64,000 bases of DNA from Apis mellifera (taxonomy: Eukaryota > Arthropoda > Insecta > Hymenoptera > Apidae): contig NC_037638.1 of the NCBI RefSeq assembly GCF_003254395.2, forward strand, positions 21,474,690 through 21,538,689. Direction: 5' to 3'. Positions within the stretch are counted from its first letter, which is position 1. Each line of letters begins with the position of its first letter. Positions 12,311 through 25,000 of this stretch are shown piece after piece. Under the pieces are notes generated by a model. It was not told the DNA's origin, made no database searches, and worked only from the letters and a program-made list of their open reading frames with translations. The translations under genes were made by a program, and so were the position numbers.

Positions 12311-13224
12311 ATGTATTTTAGAAAAAATTTTTTTAATCTTATAAAAAGATATAATGTTTTATATTTAAATTTTACACAACAACAAGAAAATCTATATTTG
12401 CATTATGTAGATAAAAATTATATTTCTTCGTTAATTTTAACGAACATTTCAAAATATTCAAGTGATAGTCCATTAAAATGTTGGAATTGTAATTTTACAT
12501 ATAAATCTGATTTATTTTGCTCTAAATGTAAAGTTTTACAAAAACCACCTGAAAATTTAACTTATTTTGATATAATAGATATTCCAAAAACTTACGATGT
12601 TAATATTACGGAAATTCAAAAAAAATATAAAGAACTGCAAAAACTGTTACATCCTGATAAATTTAGCAACAAATCTGATGTAAGTATAATTTACTAAATA
12701 TGACAATATATTTATAAATACATTATTAATTTTATTAATTTGTCTTGTTTTATTTTTTAGAAAGAGAAGCAATTTTCTGAGATTTTATCATCATTAGTAA
12801 ATAAAGCTTATAGTACATTATTACATCCTCTAAAGAGAGGATTATATATGCTAGAATTAAATGGTATAACAATATCAGAAGGAACAGATAATGTGAATGC
12901 AGAATTTTTAATGGAAATTATGGAAAAGAATGAAGAAATAGAAGATGCTGCAAATAATGAAGAAAAAATTAAAAAACTAATACAAGAAAATGAGACTATA
13001 TTAAATAGTTTAATAATGTAATATTCTTTCTATTTAAAAATTTATGCCTTAGTCTTATAATATATGTGTAATTAATGAATATGTTTCTATATAGGAATGT
13101 AGCAGCTGCATTTGAACAGAAAGATATTAAGAAAGCAGAATCTCTCCTTATACAAATGAAATATTATGATAGCATAAATAATAGATTAAAAAAATTAAAA
13201 TATGATTTAGGTATAATAGAATAG
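12311..13224 (+). CDS. HSCB: Iron-sulfur cluster co-chaperone HscB homologue, mitochondrial
   Basis: J-domain co-chaperone that delivers the scaffold ISCU to mitochondrial HSPA9/mortalin for Fe-S cluster transfer. Three exons (12311-12679, 12761-13017, 13095-13224) encode 251 residues. The N-terminus is rich in Lys, Arg and aromatic residues and suits a mitochondrial presequence. Two CxxC pairs (Cys57/60 in CWNC and Cys70/73 in CSKC) form the metal-binding tetracysteine module of eukaryotic HSCB. The J-domain follows with helix II KKYKELQKLLHPDKF and the HPD motif at residues 114-116, then AYSTLLHPLKRGLYML and a C-terminal helical HscB domain. The second splice falls inside an ATG codon (AT/G). 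Divergent from mRpS6 and convergent with AK6. Confidence 0.93.
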
Positions 13225-13293
13225 ATATAATTTTAATATTAGTAAAATTGTAATATAATTGTAATTTAATATATAATTAATATAATTATTATA

Positions 13294-13344
<51 letters not shown>

Positions 13345-13615
13345 ATTTTATGTAAATGTATATTGTTAATGTAAAAAGTATATTGTAATATATTTACTAT
13401 TTACAAATTTAAATATTTTATTATATTTTTGATAAAATTTTCTTTATATATTAATTAATATTTTAATTATATTAATATATTTTTCTTTTCTTAATATCTA
13501 TATTCTTTTATTTTTAAATTTTTTTTTTAAATTTTATTCTTTAAAAAATATATGTATATAATAAAAACATAATTATGATGAAGACAAGATATTAAAACTC
13601 AAAATTTAATTTAAT
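13225..13615. other. 3' intergenic gap between convergent HSCB and AK6
   Basis: Extremely AT-rich sequence holding a long (TA)n array and both 3' UTRs. No gene is seen. Confidence 0.7.
13295..13341. repeat. (TA)n microsatellite
   Basis: About 23 perfect TA units in the gap between HSCB and AK6. Confidence 0.95.
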
Positions 13616-14338
13616 TTATTCTTGATTATCTATTTTCCACATTTCAATCCATTGACATATTCTATTTACATTTTCTGTTATTTGATTTAGATTATTACTT
13701 GTCAGTTCATGAACTATTTCTTCTCTGTAAGCTAATCTTGCCTCTTCAAGAATGGTTTGAAATATTTCACAATCTATATTATCTTCTAACTTTTTTCCTG
13801 TATAGCCCCTGTCTCTTAAACGATCATATAAAATAGTATTGTCTGTTCTTAATACAAAAACAATATCAAACCATCTTTCTGGGAAAAAATCAGCTCCATG
13901 ATAATCAACAATTTTTCCACCTTCACACATAAGAGTTTCCATTTCATCCAATAACTGCAATTAAAAAATATAATATATTAATATAATAATATTATATAAT
14001 TATGAAAAATAATATATTTATATGAAAATTAAAATTTTTTATGAATTACCTTATCCTCATCTAAAATAGGACATTGATATACCTCATCATATTCCTCTAA
14101 ACATTCTTTTTCAATAGCAAACTTACTAACATCAATCCAGGCTAATCCAGTTTTTTCAGATAAAATACGAGACATTAAACTTTTTCCTACTCCAGGTGTA
14201 CCTAAAAATAAAATTGATTATAAATAATTTGATTTTTAAATACGAAAACAATTATTATTATTTTAATTTATTTTAAAGATGCTGTTTAATTTAACCTGTT
14301 ATTAAAATATTTGGAGAAGTTCTATTCATATTGATCAT
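13616..14338 (-). CDS. AK6: Adenylate kinase isoenzyme 6 (CINAP/Fap7 family)
   Basis: Nuclear broad-specificity adenylate kinase and ATPase of the Fap7/hCINAP family, involved in late 40S ribosome maturation. Three minus-strand exons: 14338-14296, 14201-14050 and 13954-13616, giving 177 residues, close to the 172 of human AK6. The P-loop GTPGVGKS (residues 15-22) is split by the first intron after its first base. KTGLAWIDVSKFA, YDEVYQCPILDEDK and VDYHGADFFPERWFD are family signatures, and the lid and C-terminal part include LRTDNTILYDRLRDRGYTGKK and the REEIVHEL helix. The start ATG at 14338 lies 13 codons before the P-loop. Divergent from PRCC across about 770 bp. Confidence 0.95.
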
Positions 14339-15111
14339 CTTAAAGCCATTTAATTATGTTTATTAATATTTTATTAATATTGAAATTAATCACATATAGT
14401 ACACATTGTTAAGAAATAACAATTTTAATAAAATCTTATCATATATGATTGTAATACTAATAATGTATATATATATTTAAAAGTAATATAAATTATTTTT
14501 AAGACAAAATTAATAGCACAGACAAAATGTAGAATAGATCTAACATTCAATGAATTTTTTTGTTTCAGAGACAAGGAATTCTTTACCATTTTAGTGTCAT
14601 TTTCAACATTACCGATTCGATTCAAAATAAGATTACAAGCTGGATCTGAAGGTAATTTTTTGATTTTTTAATTTTTATCCTATATTCTTCTTCCACTATT
14701 TGATTTCTTTGTCTGTGCTTGATTGCAAAATTTATGCATTTAAGAGACAATTCCGATATTTTTTTTTGTTTATCTTAATTAAACAAAATCTTAAAAAAAT
14801 CTATTCAATTCAATTATTCAAATATATATTTTATTCATATTTATTTTTATTTATATATGTTTTAATATTTTTTTATATTTATATAATATTTATTTTATAT
14901 TTAACTACATCGTAATTTTATTTTTTTGCAGAATCGATAACGTCAGAAATGGCGAATATGGCGAATTACAAATCGTATATAGGATGGTAAATCTATCTCA
15001 GATTGTGTGTGACAATTTTATGGTTACAAATGTTCTTTAAGGTTATTATTTTGACGTATATATTGCGTCCCAAACGATAATTTCAGTTATCTGAATATTT
15101 TTTTCTTAACA
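14339..15111. promoter_or_regulatory. Divergent AK6/PRCC intergenic region with possible spliced leader
   Basis: This gap must hold the promoters of AK6 (-) and PRCC (+). On the plus strand it also contains an exon-like arrangement: acceptor TTTCAG before 14569, an open frame to a donor GAAG/GTAATT at 14651-14652, then acceptor TTTTTGCAG before 14932 and a frame continuing to TAA at about 14989. The joined frame is open for 46 codons with no recognised homology. It may be a spliced PRCC 5' leader, a tiny gene or chance. The promoter role is inferred from gene order only. Confidence 0.45.
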
Positions 15112-16600
15112 ATGAGTCTCGTAGCATATGAAAGTAGTGATGAAAGTTCAGATGATGAAAGAAATAATTGTAATGCAGAAAATGAAAATAAAATTACATC
15201 AGAAGTTCTACAAACAAATGATAAATTATGTTTATCGATGTCAAACGATAATACTTTTCAACAAGAAAATGATAAAAATAATGTGATTGAAGTGGAAGTA
15301 CCTAGGATAAACGAATCATCAGAAAAAATACAATTTAATAAATTACCTAAACCCAAAACTTTGATTACGGAAATAAATAATATCATAGAAGAAGACGATA
15401 TTCCTCTGAAAAAAGAATTTAAATCTGGAAAATCAGTAAAAAAAGATCGAGTACCAGTTAAAATAATGGTGCCTTCTTTATCTGAAGTAAGAAAATTTTA
15501 AATGTAATGTAAAATTTTAAATGTATGTAATATTTTATTTTTTTTTAAATTAATAGATTTTTTTATTTAAAGTTTGTAGATACTCCAAAGGAAAATGAGC
15601 TTAAATGTAATAAATTAAAGCCATCAAATGTAAGTATTTATCATAATATTCATATTTTTGTAAGAAAATAAAAAATATATATATATATGTGAGTGTGTAT
15701 TTTCAGAAGGGTACTAAACTTTTTGCATTGTTACCTCCACCTAAAGGAATTGATATTAAAAGTTCTAATAATTTGGTACCTACTATTATTAAATCTACTA
15801 TAGAAACTAATCAAACAAAAGTTTCATTTATTAAAGATACAAATATAAAAACCTCTAATATAAGAACTATAAAACCTATAATAGCAAATTCTATAAATGT
15901 AACTCATGAATCAAATTCTGAAGATGACGAAAGTGAGGCAACTATAGATAAGGATAATAATTCTATCACAGATTTTTTTGCTCTAACACAAAATGATACT
16001 GTTTCAAATATTTTATCAGATTCTATGAGTACTGACATAAATTTAAATAATTCTGATTTAGAATTTAAGAATAATCCAAATAAAAATGACTCATACTTCA
16101 CAAGTTCTAAAATTGATATTAAAAAAATATGTACAAATAAAGCTCAAAAAACATCATTAAGTAATGTCATAGATTTACCAAAGGAAGAAATATTATTAAA
16201 AAATAAAACAGAAATAGGTCCAAAGTTACCAGTACCTGAACAAGAATATAATATAGATACAGAAGGTAATGTAGCTTTTGATGACAAGGCTATAGAATAT
16301 CTTTGTGGAAAAAGAGGTGTGAAACGGAAACCTAAAGAAATTGAAGAAGCAAATATTATAGAAATAAATGGAGAAGATATTAAACCAGATGAAAGAGAAT
16401 GGTTAATAAAAGCATTAACAGAAGAGCCTATACAAAGACCAATATCTATGCAAGGTGGTGGAGTAAGTTCTCAATCTAAAAAGAAACATCAAATAACATA
16501 TTTAGCACATCAAGCTAAAGCAATGGAAATGGAATTGAAGAATCAATGGGCACAAAATAGATTAACAAGGAAACAAACTCAATCAAAATATGGTTTTTAA
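15112..16600 (+). CDS. PRCC: PRCC homologue (proline-rich mitotic checkpoint control factor)
   Basis: Nuclear, spliceosome-associated protein; the human orthologue forms the PRCC-TFE3 fusion in renal carcinoma and binds MAD2B. Three exons (15112-15486, a 57 bp microexon 15573-15629, and 15707-16600) encode 441 residues. The N-terminus MSLVAYESSDESSDDE matches the family's MSLVAY..SDES start. The middle is disordered and rich in Asn, Ser, Lys and Asp; it keeps the conserved ALLPPPKG motif. The C-terminal PRCC domain is clear: EIEEANIIEINGEDI, WLIKALTEEP, KKKHQITYLAHQAKAMEMEL and the ending QSKYGF. Compared with human PRCC the proline-rich N-terminal region is missing or replaced by AT-biased codons. 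All introns are GT-AG and phase 0. Confidence 0.94.
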
Positions 16601-16604
16601 ATAA
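16599..16604 (+). terminator. Polyadenylation signal overlapping the PRCC stop
   Basis: AATAAA begins with the last two bases of the PRCC TAA stop codon. Further AATAAA copies lie downstream in this AT-rich sequence, so the site actually used is uncertain. Confidence 0.4.
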
Positions 16605-19600
16605 AAAACATTTGTAAAATGTGTACATACATTTTTTTTTATAATTATATAAAAATGAAAAAGTTATAAAATATCATATTAATTAATAGTTTCTGTATCA
16701 TTATTATTCAAAATAATAATTTGTTTTTTCTATGTTTCTAATAATGTATTCTTTAAAGTTTCATTTTGTTTTTTATTTAAAATTTATATTTAATTAAAAT
16801 AATGATTATATTTTATAAATTCATCAAATATATGTAAATATCTATTTAGTTAATATTTTTGAATAGTAGAGATTATTAATTTATATGTTAAATTAGTTTT
16901 TAATTTTTCTATATTTATTAATTTGCTAATCTTTTAATATAATATATAATGAAATATAATTACAATAAATGTTTTTTTAGTTTTCCTGAGAATATATAAC
17001 TTCTCAATAAAGTTCTCAATAAAACTTTTAAAAATTTATAACAAATAAATAATTAAACTTTTTTGAAAAATTAAAGTATTTTTAAAAATTATTATATTTT
17101 CTTTATATACACATTATTTCTTTTTCTTTATTTTCATTTTTCATTCACTACACTTAATGTAACATTAAAATCATTTTTCTTAATATTAAAATTATTTTTT
17201 ATTATTCTTATTCGATGTTATTAAATAAAATAACGCCTAATTTCAAATTTAATTTAATCGATAATGGTTATATTAATATTTATTTTTCAAAAATATATTT
17301 TTTTTACTTGTCTTTAATATTTATTTTTATAAAAAATTTATAATTATTATTCTATTGAATAAAAAAATTTTTTCACTTTATATCTTATGCACGATATAAT
17401 ATTTAATATTTATATATAATATTTAAAAAAGTATTAATTTGTAATAATAAATCACAAAATACAATGATATCCATTTATTATGCAAGATTTATTTTTAATT
17501 ATTATATAATTTTTAAATATTTTATTTTGAAATATCACTATAGTTTTTATTAAAAAAAATATTACTTTACATTACACCATATCAATTCCACATAAATATT
17601 AATATTCATTTGATTAAAAAGTCGTTGCATTTTATTTGTTCCGAAATACATAAATTTTTGTTAATTGAAAGATATGCTGCCTTCTTAATAAATTTAATTT
17701 ATATTTGAATATATTCAATATATACATTAAGTCTGTTCTTCGGAATTTGTGATAATATTTTATTATAAATAAAATTTTTAAAAATTAAAAAATTTATTTT
17801 TCAAATTTAGGATATATCTTCATGTAGATAAAAAGTGATTAAGATGAAATTTTTATATTAATTATATTTATTGGTCAGAAATATACATGTGAATTATTAA
17901 TACATTTAATAAACATTAGTTTATATATATAAATTAATGATAATATATATTTATAAATCATAATTTAAATATAGATTTTAATTTCTTTTATATAATAAAA
18001 ATTAGTATCTATTTAGATTAACTATCAACGGCTATTTAAAAAATATGTGATCATGTACATATAAAATCATGTTTTTTAAATACGATTTTAAATTTTTGAA
18101 TTATGATTGATAATTATTTATTTTCAGTAACAATAAAATTTATAAAATAATAAATCTTGTGAAAGTTGTGAAAGTTATAAATGTTAACGAGACAATTTTA
18201 TCTTCGTCACACCGGTTCATTTTGTTTCTATCTTATTTTATCTAACGCAAACTTAATTGCTTATAACTTAATAAATAAACTTCGGGAATCAAAATTTCAA
18301 AAGGTAAGTTTAATAAATAAATCTATAAAATCGATTTTCCAAAAATATATTTCACGAATATATTAACATCTTGTATATGTTTAATTCCAGAAAATATGAC
18401 AGCTTAAAAGAGGTAAGTATGTCAAATTTCAGAATTAAGTAAAATAATCAAAAAATTTTTAATTCTAACATTTTAAAGAAGTAAGTATACAAAGTAAATA
18501 TATAAAAATTAGGTAAGTATATAACAGTGATAAAAATATAAATAAATTTTAGGAAATTCTAACATATCATATTCTTCTCGAATTATATTCTTCAGTTATA
18601 AAATAAATATAATTTGAATAGAAATTTAATGCTAGAAATTTTAAATTAGAAGAAGATAATTCGACAGAAAGTGGCACGCAAAATTTTTGAAAAAATATTA
18701 AATATGAAAATTTTTAGCTAAATTTTCGATTTTATATTAGGAAAATATAATAGAACAAGAAGTGGCACGCAAAATTTTTTCCATATTTCTAAAAATAAAA
18801 ATTTTCAATCTAATTTTATATATTTATCGAGATATATTTATCTTTTAATTTTATTACTTTTTGAGATATTACATTTTTTGATAGTTTTCTTATTTCTAAA
18901 GATATTTATCATTAGATATTTATTTCATATATGCTTTTTTTAATAAACATTTTTTTTTCAGTTTTCTTAATTCGAAATTACTTAAAGTTTATTATCTATC
19001 TTATTACCTATATTATTACCTATCTTAATTACAAATACATTTTATATATTTATCTTTTACAAGTGCTATTTTTGTAATATCGAATTTCATTTCTTTACAA
19101 TATTTTTTATTGTAAAGATTTTATGAATATAAATAATATATAAATTGAACTGATTATTAGAAATATCTTGTTGATAATATTAAAAATTAAATAGTTTCAA
19201 GGAAAGCATATAATATTATTAATTTTTTCGTTAGTAAACGTGTTAAGAAATAGTAATAGTTTTTTTATGTGATATCAATTTTTTTATTTATATCAATATA
19301 TTAGTTGATGTAAATCAACATTTTCTATATAAAAGGATATAAAAAAATTTTCAAATTTTTTAATATTATCAAAAAGTGAAATCATAAGTGAAATATTTCA
19401 AGTGAATAAATGATTTTTTTTCATTCTATATGTACGTATATATCGATGGTTATATATGAATATGAGAATGTAACAAAAGAAATACTTTTACTTGTTTCTT
19501 TTACTAATTTCTGTGGCTGGATTAAATGTAATTTCTGCACTAATCACTTTAAATCGTAGAGAATATACTAAACAATCTGATATTTTGCAATGAATATTTT

Positions 19601-20100
19601 AAAACATAAGACATAAAATTTCATAAAATGGTAGATCTAATTTGTGTCTTGTTTATGCTAGTAGTATTTAATATATTGAGAAGTAAGCAACAAGTTGAAT
19701 TTTGATAGATTTAAGAATGTTTCAAACTTTTTCAATTTTGATTAACATTTTTAGTATACGATTCTTACGCTATTTATATTCAATATTAATAATCAAAGTT
19801 TAAAATTTTTTAAAGTTTTATAAACCTTATTAATTTTTTAATTTTCGCATGAAAAACGTTTTTTATATGAGAATTATAATTTCAAATCTCAAAGAAGACA
19901 AAGCATTCTTTAATAATTTAAACTTTTTTCAAAATCTAGAATTCTATTATGTGATCGTAAACATTGTAAATTATTATTTTCTAATATTTTAAAAGTGATT
20001 TTATAATATTTTATTTTTTTTTTTCTATATTTATAAACTTACAAATATAAAAGTAACTGTAGAAAGTCTATATTTTTCTACATACTTCATGGACATTGAT
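16605..20100. other. Very AT-rich intergenic region with exon-like fragments
   Basis: No protein gene is recognised. Around 18181-18414 the plus strand has a 40-codon ATG frame ending at a good donor (CAAAAG/GTAAGT), then an acceptor TTCCAG and a short segment followed by another GGTAAGTAT. This could be a non-coding transcript or an unrelated small exon. A short duplicated motif lies at 18662-18800. Confidence 0.45.
18662..18800. repeat. Imperfect direct repeat
   Basis: The core AAGTGGCACGCAAAATTTTT occurs at about 18670 and again at about 18759, each followed by related A/T-rich sequence with ATTTTTA or AATTTTC ends. The unit is roughly 90 bp and the copies are diverged. It contains the only GC-rich words in an otherwise almost pure A/T stretch. 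Confidence 0.75.
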
Positions 20101-21168
20101 GCAACGTAACACGTGTTGGGTCGAGTACGTTTATTTAAAGAGAGAGAAGACGTAGTAGTTTCACCAGAAACACGGAATTTTCGTCACTGATTCGTAAGGT
20201 CAATTTAATATTAGTATTAAATTTTTAAGTATATTGAGTAAAAATATAATTGCAATAGCAATGAAATATTACGATAAATAAATAATCACCAAGACTGTGA
20301 GTTGTGGTATTTCAGGAACAATCGCTCACGGCACGACCTGGTACGACAAGAATGAGCTGGCATAATTCGTTGTGCTCATTATTTCGGAACAATTTCGTTT
20401 CTTGAAATCTAATATATTTTATAATGATGCCGTCTGTATTGTTTCTGATTACTAATCGTTGTAAATGCGGTGTAAATTGTCGATCTTGCGTCTTTAAATG
20501 ATTTTCCTAACCTGAATTATGGTTTATAACCTAATTAATACCCATAACATATTGTTGTGTAGTTCTATTGTGAAACGATATCGGTTGTTAAATCTATTTG
20601 CATATATATTAATAATTTAATGCAACAAATCATATATATATAATATTATCAAAATTTACTTATTTAAATATTTTCTTTAATTTGATCATTAAAGAAACAA
20701 ATAAACAAAGTTCTTATAGATGCATATGTGAATTTATTTTCAAGTTTGTTTATTTAGAAAAGTTGTTTCGTTTAATTTATCTTTATTTATAAAATATTAA
20801 TAAGTATGCATATTTGTAAGATTTTTAATATATAGTTATTTTTAATAGATAATTCTTTATTAATAATTTTTATATAATTTCAGGTGAGAATTAAAATAAT
20901 CTCAATAAATTGTGTATACCAAAGAAGGAGCAAAATAACTTAGCAAAAGCTGTTTTTTAAATAAAAACAGAAGAAAAAACACATCATAGATCATATTAAA
21001 TATAAAAAATATAAATATAAAATTTAAGCATTGCTGCAGTGCAGAAGGGCTCTATGTGCTCCACATCAGCTTCAGCAAATGATACTTTAGTTTTCAAGAA
21101 TATTGTATCACAACATCAAAGAAGGATTTCATCTGCAAATTATAAACTTGGTATACGACAGAGACAAC
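20101..21168 (+). promoter_or_regulatory. Putative promoter and 5' UTR of the BTG gene
   Basis: A GC-elevated patch at 20100-20200 in very AT-rich DNA, a second patch at 20330-20400 after a TTTCAG acceptor, and a third segment after the ATTTCAG acceptor at 20883 look like spliced 5' UTR exons leading into the BTG coding exon. No ATG in the BTG frame precedes 21169. An ATG at 21054 opens a 60-codon frame (21054-21236) that overlaps the BTG start in another frame and could reduce translation. The transcript structure is inferred from splice-like sites. Confidence 0.45.
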
Positions 21169-22095
21169 ATGCGCAACGAGATTACTGCAGCAGTACTATT
21201 CTTAGTACAGCTGATAGAAAAAAACGAAAAATTTAGTCCTGATCAATTGGAATGTTTTAAACGACGTTTGGTGGAATTGTTGACGGAACGTTTTAAAAAT
21301 CATTGGTTTCCAGACAAACCATTCAAAGGTCAAGGTTATCGTTGTATTCGTGTAAATGGTCATAATCGGAGGGATGCAACTTTAGAAAGTGCAGCTAATG
21401 CTGCTGGAGTAAAGTATGAAGATCTATCATTACCAGTAGAATTAACACTTTGGGTTGATCCTAATGAAGTTTGCTGCCGATTTGGAGAGAGCAAAGGGTC
21501 ATATTGTACTTTAGCATCATTTGATGATAAAGAAAATACTGTACCAATTTTTCAAGGAAATAATGAAGGATTAGAAAAAGAAAATAAACAATCTGAGGGG
21601 CCGACTAAGATACAGGTTGATATATTACATTATGTATTTCATTATGTATATATTACATTATGTATTTCATTTTTTATTGGTATTAAAAAATAATATAATT
21701 TAAAAAGTTGAATAAATACTAACAATTTTTATATTTTACAGAAATCCCCTTTGACTACTAATACAGATCAGCAACAAAAATCAAAACCACTAAGCTCTGC
21801 TAATCAAAATCAACAGCATAGCAATAATGGTACAGGTAGGAAACGCAATCTAAACAGCCCAAGGTTACACCTTAATAGAAATCGTTCCTGGTTTGGTCAC
21901 TCCTTCAGTATGGGCTATGGTCCTCATCCAATAAGTCAACCATGGTATAATATTATGCCTCCTCATTTTTTGGGTGGTCCATCTCCACCTCCTTTTATGG
22001 GTCACAGAGGAAATAAGTGGATTCATCCACCTTCCTATCCTACAGGACCTGCCCGTTTCCATCATTGGTCTCCCAAAGCTGCTCTTAAAGTATAA
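21169..22095 (+). CDS. BTG3: BTG/Tob family antiproliferative protein, BTG3-like
   Basis: BTG/Tob proteins bind the Caf1/CNOT7 deadenylase of CCR4-NOT and restrain cell proliferation. Two exons (21169-21615 and 21742-22095; introns GT-AG, phase 0) encode 266 residues. The BTG domain covers about residues 1-110: MRNEITAAVLFLVQL; box A KNHWFPDKPFKGQGYRCIRV (about 44-62); box B LPVELTLWVDPNEVCCRFGE (about 88-107). The MRNEI start and the VCCRFGE ending of box B resemble vertebrate BTG3 more than Tob or BTG1/2. The tail is disordered (Gln/Asn/Ser-rich) and then rich in Pro, Gly, Trp and His, as in BTG3. ATG 21169 is the only in-frame ATG at the domain start. The second exon lies in a very AT-rich context but keeps a continuous frame. 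Confidence 0.92.
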
Positions 22096-25000
22096 ACGAT
22101 CCCTCCCTATGAAAGTAGTTAAAAAATCTGTTCCTTCCCATAAAAGAAAAAAGAAATTCAAAAATTCTTTTAATAATTAAAAAATTTTGTTTTAATATAA
22201 AAGTATGCATATATTTATAGTGATGTTAAAAATATCTTGCTATTATTAATGTTATTATTGATATTGTATTCTTAAAAAATTTAATGTGAACATTTTTATA
22301 TTAGGAACAGATTTATTAACATTTCAGTGACGAAAATTTCCCATTCTGTAATTACAAATGACCTTGTTCGAATTACGACTAAGGCTTACGATTTTTTATG
22401 ACGAGAAATGTTGCATTATTACATGTTATATATAAATAATTAATTGGATGATAGATGTTTAATTCCGGATGCAAGGTTGCTTGTAAAATAATAGATTAGA
22501 CAGAATTTAATTAGAATGAATTAAGTCATTGATGTCTAAGACAAAAAAATGTCATATCACTTGTGACACTTTTTCTGATTAATCCTCAAAAAAGAAAGGA
22601 TTTAATAGAAAATAGATTATAGGTATTTCAAGAGGGAGCAGTATTGATTTTAAATGAATTTCCAAAATTGGATACAATTCCTCTTTAAATTATATGTAAT
22701 AAATTTTAATGCCTCGTATAGGCGATCTCAGTTCTTTAAATAAACATTTCATGAAATTCTGTCATGTAATAGAAAGAAAGAGTTTCAAAGAACTTTTTCT
22801 TTAATGTGTATATATATATCTAGTGTATTCACAAAGACTGGAGCTTCAAAGTTCGCTTTATTTTTCAGTATTGTTATAATGCAGAAAAATAGAGAATTTA
22901 GAGATATAATATACCAACTTGTTAAGATAATAATGCCTTATAACAATATTGACAAACCATGTAAGCTTTGAAATTCTAGTAATACTGATTTGAGAATGAT
23001 GTTTGACGAGTTCAAATCAACAACTTTATCTTTTATTGTATGTGTATATTGTTATATTGCGTTAACGAATAGAAGAACGATACCTCTTTTGAATTTGCAG
23101 GTTCATGGTGCAAAGAAATTTAAAATATTTTTGCTTTAAAGAAGCACACCATACCTGTTATGTAAACATACTGCCTCCAGTAGAGATTCTATTAATAATC
23201 GTTTATGTTAGATGATTATTAACAAACGCATGAATTTCATAATTAACATACATTTACAAAAATGAATGTTTATTTTAATTATGCTCAATATAAAAATATA
23301 TATTGAGCTTATGGTTTTTAAGCAAAACAACTAAAACTTAGCACTTAAGAATATACATCTTTGATGTTAATAGATCTATAGCTTATTGCAGTTGAAACTT
23401 TAATTCTACTATACTAATACAGATGTTGTGTACATTCAATCTTGTATATTGTAGACAATTTATAACTCTATAGTAATTTATGCTCTTGCTTTGTTAACAT
23501 CATAAATACATGCTTGATTTTTATTTGGGAATTACTTATGTATGAAGGACTCAAAAACCAACTAAAATATATTAATTTTTTAATTTTCATTTTATGCAGT
23601 ATTCTGAGAGTTACAATAGTTAATTTCTTTAATACTTCTATTGCTGTTTATTTACATTCTTTTATTCAGATATGTTTGTGTAAATATATATATCATATCT
23701 CGTAATCTAAATAATAATCATATTCTTTAATCTTGATATTTAAAGACTATATTGTTTGGTTTTTGAACCTTTCACACGTGCACGAACGTTTTAATATTAT
23801 ATCTAAAGTGTGCAATTTTTTTCAATTTATGTTGTAACATAGAATTATTCATAAAGATAACTTTCACTTTATTTACGTGATTTTAATGTGAGATTTATTT
23901 TTAAGAATTACGTTTGTGCAAATATATTGTTATCTCATTGGCGCAAAACATATAATCTTTATATGGATTATGTCAAATGCAGTATGCACTATATTTTATT
24001 AGTAGATTATTAATTTATGTGGTTAAATCATTTTAAAAAGTTTTCGTTAATGTTTTAACCTACTAAAATTGATGGTAATGTGAAAAATTGAAATTGCATA
24101 GTATAGCTGTTACCATCTATTACATAATATAAATCTAGCTGATGACACAAATTGGAGTATTGTCGCTAGATACACTTAGTGTCCTTAGATAAATTTCTAA
24201 TGATATAACCAGACACAACATAAATATTATTGAACAGACTGTGTTAGAAAGAATTTTAATCAAATATGTAGTATAAATTTTGCAACTTTCATGTTTCACA
24301 TTTAGCATTGTTTAATATATGCATGAAATTTGCTGTATTGTAGATGATTTTTGTGTTCAATTTGTTAAAACTTATTCAGAAAGAGTCATTTTGTTGTTAT
24401 GAAAGGTATAAAAATTCTATATGAATATAGATATAATGTATATGTAGAGTTAAGCAATGTTGCATTCGGACATATTCTTTTATTAATATATATGATGCTC
24501 AACATTTGAAATGTTCCAAACTTTTTAATTGTGTTCATGATATAAAAAAAAAAAAAAAAAAAATATGCTCCATATAATAACATTTTCTAATAATAGGAAA
24601 TGTTCAGAAACAATTTTTTTATAAGAAGTCTATATTTGAATAACATGTGATAAAACATGTAGTATTAATGTACATTTGCAGTCTTGACAAGAAAGAAATT
24701 ACATTTTGGGCAAAAAAAATATATTCCCTTTTATATAAAAAATTCTTTTATATCTGTAACTTCTTAAGTATATGAGAGTTAGACATTAACATTTACAAAT
24801 GAATATAGTGCTTTGGCATAAAAAAAAAAAAATTAAAAACCTTTATATCATTTTCAAAAAAAAAAACAAAAAAAAATGCTTTATACAGTATTAAGAAAAA
24901 AATCTAAAATATCAATTTTCAATTTAAAATTTTTGTTTTTATATAATTAATATATAGAAAAAAATTTAATATGTCATTATTATATATTCTCTTATCAAGA

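Noticed and set aside
15904..16101. Minus-strand frame inside PRCC
   Set aside because: It is a shadow of the PRCC third exon, which has clear family motifs in the sense frame.
21865..22180. Frames overlapping the BTG second exon on both strands
   Set aside because: The sense frame continues the BTG domain through a proper GT-AG intron; the others share its span without any motif.
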